From assembly GCA_023846275.1 (NCBI GenBank), contig JAIUJO010000085.1, positions 575,477 to 639,476 of the forward strand: 64,000 nucleotides of DNA. The letters run 5' to 3'. The translations under genes were made by a program, and so were the position numbers. A model generated the notes under the pieces. The model made no database searches, had not been told where the DNA came from, and saw only the letters and a list, made by a program, of their open reading frames with translations. The stretch comes from Vanilla planifolia (Eukaryota > Streptophyta > Magnoliopsida > Asparagales > Orchidaceae). Positions 13,600 to 25,029 of this stretch are shown piece by piece (position 1 is the first letter of the stretch; every line of letters begins with the position of its first letter).

Positions 13600-14450
13600 A
13601 CTATGCAGCTACAATTGAAAAGTAATGTCATATAATCATAAGTAAATTAGCTTGGTGCCTCATCGCTTGATCCTTGCTCCTTTACTCAAAAAATTAGTTC
13701 TCTAACAAGTCATCTTGTTGGACTTTTGTTACAATAAAAATTAGAACTCAATAAGACACAATGAAATAATGGAAATTTTTCGGTTACAAAGATCACCAAA
13801 TTTAAAGGATAGGCTACCTAAAGTTGAAAAAATCAAGGATAATAGAAGAAAAAAATTCAAAATTAAAAATTGGTGGTCAAAATCTCTTTACATATAGAGT
13901 TTTAAGAAATAATCATTTCATTTTTAGAGAGCTATCATTTTAGAGGAAAAGTTATGTAGATAAAGTTATTGCTAAGTAATTTTATAAAAACCTATATTTT
14001 TTGTTTCAAGCTAACTGGGTTAGCTATTCCTCTTATGGTTTTGATCAAGGTTGAAATGTCATGGATTTGGTAATTATGTTCTGGGACAATCTGTTGCAAA
14101 TAGGTCATTGAATCGATAAGATATCAGCAATGTCCAAGGTCATATCAAGATAGTCATGACATAAACTAATTTTGTAAGGCTAGTATGATGTCGATGGTGC
14201 CGCAAGTCAGATCTGGGTCAATGTATCACAAAGTGGGTTATTGTGCAAGTTTGGTGTTAATTTTCTCAGTTTTTCACAAGGCAAATCACCTTTACTACTG
14301 GTGGGTCAATCTAATAGGTTGCTACAACGCAACTGATTTAGGAAAAAAAGTGGGTTATGCAAACTCTTGCATGGAATGATGAGTGCTAGATGCAATATGG
14401 AATGATGATATCAATAGAAATAGGCTCAATGGGTCATTATTGTTTTCTTT
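13600..14450. repeat. Possible diverged LTR, left of the 15-16 kb gypsy remnant
   Basis: The stretch at about 14110-14260 resembles 18640-18790. Shared landmarks include GATGTCGATGGTG against GACATCGATGTTG, and ATCTGGGTCAATGTATCACAAAGTG against a similar stretch with ATCTGG and CAAAGTG. The two flank the gypsy RT and integrase remnants at 15.2-16.1 kb, as LTRs would. Ends and target duplications are not visible, and most of the rest does not align by eye. The 64-codon plus-strand frame at 14185-14379 lies inside and is not a recognised protein. Confidence 0.35.
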
Positions 14451-15202
14451 TACTCATTCATGATGTGAATTTTGAGCATAAAATAGAATTTTAAGCACCA
14501 ATTTAACACAACAAATGAGGAAAAGATAGCTTCATTATCTGGAATTGTCAACACGTGTCCAACAAGTCTTTAAGCAATAAACATCTTAACTGGTGTCCTC
14601 TCTAATTCATTTGAACTAGAAGAGTTTCATTTCTTATGAGTTACCTACTTTAAATTAGGGCTCATAAATGTCTAATTTGTTAGCATTTAGTCTTTGTGAC
14701 TTCCAATATGATCGAAGTGTCCTTATTTCCTTCTTAACCTTTCCAATGAAAACGATACATTTGATAAATCTAATAGGTGGTTTGTTTAACATTCAAATCC
14801 ATTAATACTTTAACCTTCTTACCCTTCTTACCATGATAGGTGAGTAAGCACTTAGCTTCATAACGTATGTGTTTGCTTTAACCTTTGGGATTTGGAATGG
14901 ATAGACTACTCTTGAATGTAACTTCTACAAAGTTCATAGTGGAAACCATTCAAACATGATTTAGATCATCATGAATTCTCCTTCTATGAAATATTTAAGC
15001 TTGAGGTGTGCATTGTTCAATCCATTGTATAGCTTATTACTAACATTTACTGTTTCCTTAATATCCTCATGAGCCTACTTTAGATGCAGACATTTATGTT
15101 TGTGCTTCAATAGATAGTAATATTAGGTAGAATAGATTAAAAGGTTCATATTCATTATTGGACTCAAAGGGGCTCATTCTTGTGGAGATATTCATGAAAC
15201 TA

Positions 15203-15415
15203 TTATAAGCTTTTCTTAGCTTTTGGTAAAAGAATGTCAAAATTATTTATGTTTTCACTTACCAAACACCATAATTGATTTCGTAGGCTATGATTTATGA
15301 ACTTAATTTTATCAAAAGCTAGGGATGATAAGAAAATATGAATTCTAACCTTATTCACAAATGATGCCAAATAGTTTTTTGAAAATACCAAGTGAAGCAA
15401 ATTAGACATAGACAC
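15203..15415 (-). pseudogene. Ty3/gypsy integrase core remnant (C-terminal part)
   Basis: The minus-strand stretch contains INHSLRNQLWCLVSENINN followed by the downstream residues LLPKAK. This matches the chromovirus block after HPQTDGQTEVVN, usually written VNRSLxxLLRxLVxxNxxxWxxxLPxAEFAYN. The preceding residues resemble the region upstream of HPQTDG, but that hallmark itself is corrupted. Spacing to the RT remnant (15780-16070) is shorter than in an intact element, so internal sequence has been lost. Confidence 0.65.
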
Positions 15416-15769
15416 TTTGTCAAGTATATTGTGGAGGTTAGAGTATAAATTATTGGGTCATAGCTTCATTGACATTCAAAAAGTTTTTCTTAGTTGTAAG
15501 GGTCCACTCAAAATTTATCTTATTAAATAACCAATTATTAGGGTATTGATGATAATAAAACCATTTTGACAAGGTTGTTTGGTCATGAAAACTCTCAATA
15601 TTATACATTTCCTAAGACGTGTGTTAATCATTTATAGCCTTAATTTTGTCATAGTAAGATGATACATCTTCCTTTAAGTTTAGAACCCCAAAAAGTTAAG
15701 GTGATGTTGGGTAAAGGTGTTCTCCCCAAGTGTTGAGAAAATCTTTGTTACGTTTTCTAATTTCTTTTT

Positions 15770-16075
15770 AACGATACAACTAAAGTTCAAGATGTCATTA
15801 AAGTGAACTATCACAAACTTTCTTAATTAGGTTATTTGGGTCATTATTCATATAAATGTGCTTGGTGTGTTAATATGGTGATGGGAATGACTATCCACCT
15901 GTATGATATATCCCTTATATTAAAAAGCATTTTCACTCATCCCTTAACTAGATTCTATCTCGGTGTTCTCTACTTTTTAAATAGATTTTGGATAAATAGT
16001 GGCCCTTTTAGTTTGGTCCAAATGTTCATCCAAGCAAGGGATAAGGAACTATTCTTCAGATCATTTCGCTAATTT
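15770..16075 (-). pseudogene. Ty3/gypsy reverse transcriptase remnant
   Basis: The minus strand reads INTPSTF near 15850-15880, matching TNAPSTF. Then comes KFVIVHFNDILNFS at about 15778-15820, matching KFVVVYFDDILIFS. The catalytic YFDD has become HFND, so the enzyme is dead. An upstream GMSENAF-like piece fits GDEWKTAF. Stops separate the blocks. The plus-strand open frame at 15836-16072 is a shadow of this domain. Confidence 0.72.
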
Positions 16076-16099
16076 CCCTATTATTTAATCCAATTCTCC

Positions 16100-18000
16100 A
16101 TGAAACCTTTTTTTAGTGCTGGAGAGTTATTAGCGACACATGGATTATGACTTTCTCAAATGAATCTTTTGTTTAATCAATCTTGCACATGTCAATTGAA
16201 TTCATTATGTTTAGAGGGATTCATCCAATAATGTGAAAAATTTAGTAAACAAGTGCATAGTATGAGGTCTACAACATATTAGATGTCATGAGGAGGTGGT
16301 AAAGCTTGGGGATCATTTGGAAAATGTTTAAGAAATCAATATAAGATGGATTCTATAAGGAGAGGCATTACTATATAAGGTATTGCTATGCCTTAAACAA
16401 AAGTTCTATCAATTGATTATTCATCTAATCTAGCGAGGGACATAAATAAAATTTTCTTATTTTGGATGTTGGGTGGTTTTTTATAAGTTAGACATGGTCT
16501 TTGGGCGTTGATGGGTGTATGTTAAATTTTACTCATGATGTGTAAATGTCTAATAGTTGGTTTAGCTAGCAATAACGATATCAAGATCATATAACAAGGG
16601 TCATAATAAGATGACCCTTCATATTAACGTAAACAACATTACATAAAATATATATTCGAAATTTTTGGCGAACTTTAACTACTATAATTCATTTTTTCTT
16701 GACACACATGCATACTTTTTTAGCAAAAAAATAGTTTATGGGTTTAGGTGATAAATGATCCATAGTCTGTGGTATGTTACCATTTCTAGAAATGCCATTG
16801 ATGCTACTCACACTTTCTATGCTATATTTATATTTTCTCTAAGCTTGATAAAGATTTGACAAATGGTGGTATGTCTTCAATAATTACTTCTCATTGGTTA
16901 GGTGAAGGTGCTTCTCATGACTATAATACTCTAGTGTCATCAATGTTGTTCTCTGAGTCCTCATTGGAGTATTCATTGGCTAAGAAATATTTGGAAACAT
17001 ATTCTTTTATCACTTTTTTTTTCATTGGTGTTCAATTCCCTATAATTGTCTTCATCGACATAGCTCACTTGTCATTTTTCGTATTGGGCTCCTATATTAC
17101 TTCACTTTTAACATCGAGAAAAAGTTACTTGGGAACATGGTTAATAAGTTGGTTGGGTTTCATTGTAAATTAAATGGGTAGCAAGGCCATGGAGTGGTAT
17201 GTTTTGGTACACTCCTTGTAGAGAGACAGGTGTTTGTCAACTTGAAGTTTGACATGGTTGAATCTACAATACTTTTGACTTCATAAATTCTTCTAGGTTT
17301 TATAGTTAGTGGAATTCTTACAGCCCTCTTGTAAGGTGTGAATGTTTTGCATGAAAATCTCCCTCTAAATATATCTGTAAGCCCAACTCAGTATCTATAA
17401 GGGAGATGAAAGGTTCAACATTAACACCACAATACAAATGTACTCCTCATAATGAGTAATGCACTCATTAACATGATTTCCTTCTTTTGTTAGGCATGCC
17501 TTTGGTCAAGTAAGTGATTCTTTTAGGAGCGAAATATATATTTTGATGAGTGGGAATTCACTTTGTTAATGGTAAGTTTTTATGATTTTTTTAGATAGAT
17601 GAATAGTTTTCCTTTATTTCATTTGTGCAAAGAATACCTTTGTTTTTCATTTGATTTAAACCATTAGAAGCAATGGTCCAAGTAAACTTTTAACTCTATG
17701 TATTTTTTAAGGTTTATCATATCTTCAATGATGGGAATGTCATATTTTAAAGACATCATGTGTTTGTTAGCATCGTTATCTTAGTATTAACCTAGGTTGA
17801 TTCTAAAAGGTATTTGATTAGAGTGGATGAAAATATTAGGTTTGAAAAGGTGGGCTTATTTTGAGCTTGATGTAGTCCAATTTCACAAAAACCATAATTC
17901 TCTGGGTTGTCTACCAAAGTTTGTAGTCTAGTTAATCGATCATGGAGGGTCACTTGTGCTTTGTTCCTGTGTGGGTGCTCAATGAGACAAGTTCTACATG
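16100..18000 (-). other. Presumed gag/protease side of the 15-16 kb gypsy remnant
   Basis: By position, sequence upstream of the RT on the minus strand should hold gag and protease. The minus strand of 16856-17173 gives an acidic stretch (NEYSNEDSENNIDD) that could be the gag-protease linker, but no zinc knuckle or protease active site is recognisable. The same interval has a 105-codon open frame on the plus strand with hydrophobic segments and no recognised family. Confidence 0.3.
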
Positions 18001-18049
18001 ATATCATGTGTATAAATTGTGTACTTTAGGAAAAAGAAAAGAAAACTCC

Positions 18050-18900
18050 CTTGTTTGAGCTTTATCATTTTTGTAAGATTAGGTGCTAATAAACAAAAAT
18101 CAAAAAAAGCTTTGCACTTCTCTTCCTAATATTGAAGCCAAGGTGATTTAGCATGTTGGAAATCACATTGGAATTAACTCTTGACCTCAATAAGCCATAA
18201 TGGAAAATATGGAATTTTGCAAATGGAAGCATCATCTCTACGAAAGGTTATGCCTCTTATTTTATAAAGGGCCTATGCACAGAAAAAAGAAATTAAAAAA
18301 TGTAAAATTGATGAAATTAGCTCTTACCAAATATCAAACTAAAAATATACCATTTTAGTTTCAAAAAATCTATTTTCTAATTGGTAGTTACCCATGGTTT
18401 GGCAAAAGTTATTGGAAAATAGCTTTCTAAATAGGTATCTTTTTGTCCAAAAGTTTCCAAGGTCCAAACAGTTGTGAAACTATCTGCATAAAAAGTTGAA
18501 TTTTCATTTTTTTATTAAGCAGGTTAACATGGGTCATCAAAATCAATTTGTGTTGGAGTTTTACGAATTAAATAAGTGAATTGGCACACCATTGAATGTG
18601 TTGCAGTTAAAATTCAAGTATGTGTGTTGTAGAACTAGTCATCGGATCATTGTAGTGTAATAGAAATCTCTGTCAAATTGGAGTTGATGTCTCATGGATG
18701 AAATTAGTGGGTCAAAGTGACATCGATGTTGTCATGGATCAAATCTGGTTTAGTGCACTGCAAAGTGTGATGGTCGGTTAGTATAGCATTAGTAGATCTA
18801 TTTTTGTTTAAGGGACTTACAAATTTTGCTACTTTTAAATGTGTCCTCATGGGTAAGCACAAAGTTGTAGATCTTGGTTTGTTTGTAGATCATATGAGCT
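18050..18900. repeat. Possible diverged LTR, right of the 15-16 kb gypsy remnant
   Basis: Partner of the possible LTR at 13600-14450. The aligned landmarks lie at about 18640-18790. If correct, this gypsy element spans about 13.6-18.9 kb on the minus strand. Boundaries are not determined. Confidence 0.33.
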
Positions 18901-19010
18901 CAAGATCTAGATTAGAATTAAAAGACCTTTTCATTGATCTGTTCTCTTACAAGTTAAAGCCAAACATTATTTCGATATGATGGGTTAGACTCGTTCACAA
19001 AAATGACTCC

Positions 19011-19106
19011 TTTTGCAACTAAAACCCTATCAAGTTATAATTCTAAAAAACAAATCCCTTTTGCAACTAAAGCCCTATCAAGTTATAATTCACAAAAATG
19101 TCTACT
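19011..19106. repeat. 48-bp tandem duplication
   Basis: TTTTGCAACTAAAACCCTAT starts at 19011. A near-identical unit with one A-to-G change starts at 19059, so the period is 48 bp. The shared core extends through AAGTTATAATTC. Similar flanking words (TTCACAAAAATG) lie before the first and after the second unit, hinting at a slightly longer ancestral array. Confidence 0.85.
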
Positions 19107-19109
19107 TTT

Positions 19110-22100
19110 CCACAAACTTTGTTGATGCATGAGGTGGACAAGGAAATTATGTACACCAATGTACTATACTTCTTCAACAGAACATCCAATAAGTATATGT
19201 AAGCTTTTGATGTTGGAAAGGGTATTAAAATAGCCAATGTAAAAAATATTAATTTAATGAAGGAATAGTAGTATTTGATTGAACCAAGAAATGCTATGTA
19301 GCACAAATTCTAAAATTTTTAATTCAACTCTTCTTATCAAAACTTTAAAATAGTTTTGCTTTCTTAGAATTTATTTAATCCCTTCGAATTGTGAATTTAA
19401 CATTAAATTTTCATAGATATGCTTAGAACTAACTTAAGAACATCTACAAGCTATGCAAATTTATTGTTTACCTAAATGGTCACACTCACTAGTGATTAAT
19501 AATTTCTAGTGAGCTAGACATACTTTATGTTAGGATTAATGTCTATATGCATTGTCTTGTTTATATGCATTTATCTTGACTTTCCACACTTATCTAACAA
19601 TGTACCATCAATTGTTTTGTAGCATAGGTTTGTAGAAGTTTTTGAAAAAATATTTCTCTATTCTACATAAGGTTCATAAGCATATTTTTTTTGCACCCTG
19701 GATTTATGCTTGCTTAATAAATATTAAAAGTACCTTAGATCTTTGTGTGCGTGTGTGTATAATGAAGTTTTTTTAGTACATGCATCCTGTCATTGCAACA
19801 GTTGGATTTTTAAAACATTTTAAAACAGTTTTATGAGTGAAGTTTGAAAACATTCAAATGATGAATTTTGACATACTTTTAAAAACTTGATGCATGTAAA
19901 TTGAATCATATAAGACAAGTTTTGGAAAATATCCACCCAAAGTTTTCCCCAAATTGTTCTTGAATTTTTAACATTGCAAAGGATCTTTATTTCTTTCAAG
20001 CTTCCACGGCTCATTTTATCTTCAATTTGCATTTCTTTTCCAAATTGAAAGATTGTCATAGTACAATGCATGATCATGATCTATTGTTAAATAATCATTT
20101 TCAGCACACTTATCACTTCAATTATTATTTAGAATCAGCCTAATTTGAGGTTCATTTGGACTTCTTTTTAAGCTTATTGAATTAATCTCTAATTCACTAA
20201 ACTATTATCTATTGGTCACATAGCTTTAGTGTAATATAACTGACTAGACAAACTTGTTAATCACTTTATTAATATTTTTATCTACTAAACATAAACATAA
20301 GTCATGAGGCTTAGGAGGCCAATAACATAGGTATTGCGTGATCCACATGAAATAATATTAAATATTGAAAGAATAAAACAATTATTATAAAAGTCACATG
20401 AGAATTAGAGATACATAATACTATAATCATATCTTAATTAAAAAGATTAAGAAAATAAGATAACATTTATGTAATTGTTTCACTCCAAGAAAAAAAGAGT
20501 TGTAGTGCAATATAATCAATAGTCAAATAAGGCATAAATCAAAATGTTTGGCAACATGATGAAAAACAATAGAAAGAACTTATTTAAAATATTAAAAAAT
20601 TATTCTATAATTGGACAGAGCTTGTCGACAAATGGACATTTAGCATTACCATGAATTACAAAATATGTAAACATTAATAATTATAAATTACTAATTTTTT
20701 ACTAAGTAAACATATTTTAGAAAAAAAAATTTTATAAGTTGAAGTAACATAATGTAACCAAATCTACACATTTAAAGGTGAAAGGAGAAACGTTGACAAT
20801 ATTAGAACCAATTTTCATGTAAAGGTCAAAGGAGAATAGATCTTAGCAAGCGAATTCCATGGATTAGAAGAAAGGTTGACAACATGTAAAGAAAATAATA
20901 TACTAAAATAAACCTTTAAAGATAAACATTTAAATTTTATTTCAGTATTTTTCAATCTAAAAAATAGCTAAATATAAATTATTTCATAATATTTATATAT
21001 GTTACAAAAGGCTAATTTTTATTTATAGTTAAATATTAAATATTAAAAATTAATGCATTTTTAATGAACTACTTTTTACAAATAAAAAAGCCATAGATTT
21101 TAAAAACATCTAACACATGAAAAAAAATTGAAAACATAAAAATGTATCGTTATCGAATAAAACTACTATAAATAATTCTAATATTTAAAAACATAGTAAA
21201 ACAATTCCAAAAGAAAAAATATTACAGAGCATATATTTTCCCTCTAGTGTTTGATCTAGATTATAATACTTATTATGATTGATCATTGTTTTGATATTGT
21301 TGAGTTGAGGTGCTAACTTTTGTTGTAGACTATTATCTTCTATTAATTTTCTATTTGCATTACAATATTTTGATTGTTAGTTTATCATTTTATTAAAAAT
21401 TGAAACTTTTTTTTTTAATTTTCAAGTATTTACTACTAATCATTAAATAATATGATTTATCTTTTTGAACTTATATTCCTTCGTTTATGACATTTATTTA
21501 ATTCGTCAATGATTTCCAAAAACATTACTTTGATGGCTATATTTTAAGTTATGACACAAAAAAAACTTTGTAAGCATTTTTTATAACATCATGAACTTTT
21601 TATCATTTTAAATGATCTTACAATATTTTAAAATTTTTGCTTTCCATAACAATGACATATTTTGTACGCTTGAGTGGTAAAATAGTTTTTTTACACAACA
21701 TTTATAAATAAATTAAATTTTTTAAATTGTTTAAATTTTTTTCATTTATTCGATTTCTATAATTTCCTAATTTCAGTGATTTCTTTTTTTGGCTTTTATG
21801 ATAATGTTTTCTTTCAAATAGTTCAAAATTTTTATTTTCTTGGACAATTTGTACTTGTCATTTAGTGACAAAAGAAATGTTTTGTCAATAATACTATAAT
21901 TACAAATACGTTCAAGGAAAGGTATATATTGAAAAATAAAAAGAACATAAAATATTGTACTTTCTACTATATGATATATAAAAATTATGTACCAAAGAAG
22001 TAAGTAGAAAAATATGTGTTGCAAAACCAAACTCATAAAATATAAGATTTTATCAAGATAATTAAGATTTTAAATTTTATAAAATAAATTCAAAAAAATA

Positions 22101-23560
22101 ACTCGAAAAAATTAGTTATTGATAAATTTTTATAGAAAGAGAAAACTTAAAAAAATTTAAAGAATAAAGGGTATTCAATTCCTTGATGGAAGAGTCTAAA
22201 AAGAATCACAAAAAATAGAATATAATTTTAATATGTTGGAACAAAAAAAACATTCATCTAATATAAAGCATGAAAGGCATTTGATGATAAGTAAGTTTAT
22301 GTTATTAAAACCTACATGCATAATATGCTAAATATTTTTCTTTGTGAATTTAATGATGAAAAATAACATATTTTTTCAAAAATAATAAAAACAACTAAAT
22401 TATTTAGGTAATAAAATATTTTTTTTAAAACAAATATATGATATATGCATTATATATCAATATAATTCATTTGGTGAAACCATAATGAAATTTTTGTTTT
22501 TAAAAATCATAGTTCATATGCAAATATTTTAACTAAAAGTTATAATAATGATTTAGATTTCAATAAATGAACTAACAATAATACTATGATTTGCAAATGT
22601 ATAAATTATGAAATACAAAGACAGCAAAACATTTTTAGAGGTAAAACTTTAAAACTATTATCAATATGAAATTTTTTCCATAATATAAAAATCTCGTGAT
22701 TACTAGCCCTAGTTTAAGTAAATAATTATTAAAAACTTTATTAAGTAAAAAATAAATTTTTTAGTTATTGAAAGATAAGATTAGCACATAAAAAAAATAA
22801 ATATCTATCATTTATTAAAAGTAATGAAAAATGCAAGAAATCTTCTTATTAATGATTTAATGACTTATTTAAAATTCTTAACTATATTTTTACTTAATGT
22901 CAATCAAAAATAGTTTTAATAAAATAAGCTTGCTAAAAGCATTTATAGTTATAGGATAAGAGAAATAATAAAATATGATAAAATAAATTCATTAACATAA
23001 ACTTTTAAACTATAAAAATGATGATTATCTCGTATCAAAATATCATAATAGTAATACAATAATGCTTATTATCTCTTTTGCAAAAGAAAATTACAAGTCA
23101 TAAAAAAGAACAATACACTATTAAGATGTTGTGCAACTAAAATAGTAAAAGATTCTCAAATTATGAAATTATTAAGATAATATAAAAACTATTCGCATGA
23201 AACAAAATGTATATAATTGAAATAAAAAAAATGATAGTAAAAACTTAATAGTAATCTTTAATATTTGGAAAACATGATAATACATCCTCTTTATTAAACC
23301 AATTTATGAGGTAAAGAAGTCTCACACACAAAGGAACACATTAATGCTTGACCACACGAAAATCCTTTTCCTTCTTATTCCACACATGGTTATATCAATA
23401 TATGTAGCCAATTGGCATATTATTCCAACATAAATCTCCTTCTAGCATTGTTCACCTATCAGATCTACAAGCAAAGCTACATAACAAATTAGTAAGCTAT
23501 TTATTTCGATTATTAACATCAAAATATCAAAGAGCATTCCTCTTTGTGCCAATAACCTCA
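19110..23560. other. AT-rich stretch with no recognisable gene
   Basis: Extremely AT-rich, with stops in every frame. Minus-strand open stretches of 85-87 codons at 19820-20077 and 21773-22036 are low in complexity or lack any family resemblance I can see. Probably decayed intergenic or transposon DNA. Confidence 0.45.
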
Positions 23561-23569
23561 TTTTTGTTA

Positions 23570-24600
23570 TGATTACTTGCCATCTAAATTTATGATAATG
23601 TAACTAAATGTAGTGCAACAAAACATATGCTGGATATCATCAGGTATAGTAGATTTGAAAGTAATTGGGGCATATGGATGAGGTCCCCTTCACTTAAGGA
23701 ACTTCTCTTAAAAGAAAGCTTAATTTCTCCCTATTTTTCCATCATAATAAAATATCATCTAATTCTATGGATTAAATCTTTATTAAGTAGCTTTGTTAAG
23801 GTGCTAACAAGTTACATGTTGTTAACAACAAATTGGATGTCTATCATATTTCATTACATGGTCCCTGATGAAATGGTGCCGAAAAGTAATTTGCTTAGTC
23901 TTATAGTACTTTATACGGTTTTGAGTGAGAAAATGGATGAAATAACCAATGTGTTCATCTCTAATCCAACACCCATAAGCTTACTAATTCATGTACATGA
24001 GTCAAAGTTGGTTTATACAAATATGATATCGTCTAATTAATTTTGAATTATAAGAAGTTCATCAACAAAGTTTGTGGTGAATAAAGTTATATCAACATTC
24101 CCATCATGAAATAATTTTTGAGTAGATACTTGCAAAAAATGTCATACCAGGATCTTTGTTCATGTAGCAATTAATATAATTCTTTCAATAGCTTATACTC
24201 ATGATTTTGATGATGATAATGTTGAATGAAATCCAAATATTCTATGTACACTTTCTCCTAAATAACAACATTTCAGAAGGTGTTCATAGCATCTATTAGG
24301 TATAGTTTAAGTAACTTGTAATAAGAAAAAGTTAAAAATGACAATATTGCCTTCAACCTTACCATTGGTGCAAGTATTCCTTCTATATTTAATCGCTCCA
24401 ATTTATTATAACCATTTACTACTAGCCTTCCTTTATTTTGAAGGAAGCCTTCATGATTCTTTACTTTTTTATTTTTGAGTACCCCCTTTTTTGCCACAAT
24501 AATGTGGTCACTTAGCCTTTCTTTTAATTCCAAAATGTCTGCTCTGGCAAAGAAGTTGAAACCATGCAGATTGGACACATAAAAAAAAACTTTCCTCAAA
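23570..24600 (-). pseudogene. Ty1/copia reverse transcriptase remnant
   Basis: The longest open piece, 24273-24599, contains GRLVVNGYNKLERLNIEG and LAPMVRLKAI. These match the copia RT start usually written ARLVAxGYxQxxGxDYxExFAPVARLxxI. Downstream, in other frames, come KLLKELY (for KLxKALYGLKQAPRAWY), VDITLFT, LDDIIF at about 24018-24036 (for YVDDIIFG, with Tyr-Val lost), FSKLMGVGLEMNTL, and NLLYLMISS near 23640-23675 (for GSLLYLTASRPD). Order and spacing fit one element with multiple frameshifts and stops. The plus-strand open frame at 23627-24040 is a shadow. The sequence style is nearest to the SIRE/Maximus or Tork type, by memory only. Confidence 0.82.
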
Positions 24601-24769
24601 GCTTCACTTGTATTTTGCTGTACAAATTTTGAAATAGATGGATCATATATAATTTCTTTTTAAAGAAAGGCATTGGTGTTTACTCCAAAAGAGAGGTTAT
24701 ATAAGATTGCATCTCTAGGGTGATTTTCATTCTATATTAAGATATTTGGTGCAACTATTTTTTTTTATG

Positions 24770-25020
24770 TTTTGACATCACATTTATGTACTTCATTTAG
24801 GATCAAAGATACCTTTCTTATCCAAGTCAACTTGCAATTTGTGAAAATAGGAAACCTCACTAATTATGATCATCTCAAACCCTACATCGACAAGCTTACT
24901 AAATCATTTGTAAAGGTCATCGTTTATTGATAAAAATATATTGGACTAGAAGAAGTTAATCAGTATAATCCTTGATGAACAAAATCTTTTCTACATTCTC
25001 ATACTAAAATAATGTTTAAG
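24770..25020 (-). pseudogene. Second copia RT fragment (palm C-terminal part only)
   Basis: The minus strand reads INDDLYK, FSKLVDVGFEM, SEVSYFHKLQV and KGIFDPK. These match the copia segment after YVDD (FGSTNExLCxEFSKLMQxEFEMSMMGELxxFLGLQIKQ, then GIFxxQ). The same protein segment occurs at 23900-24010 in the neighbouring remnant. This piece lies upstream of that remnant's RT start, so it must derive from another copy or a rearrangement. Confidence 0.7.
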
Positions 25021-25029
25021 TAGAAATCT

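Noticed and set aside
16856-17173. 105-codon plus-strand frame with hydrophobic segments, possible small membrane protein
   Set aside because: No family resemblance and no promoter or splice evidence. It lies where gypsy gag/protease remains are expected on the other strand.
19820-20077. 85-codon minus-strand frame
   Set aside because: Composition is not coding-like and no motif was recognised; a chance frame in AT-rich DNA is more likely.
23627-24040. 137-codon plus-strand open frame
   Set aside because: It is antisense to the copia RT remnant, whose minus-strand motifs are clear.
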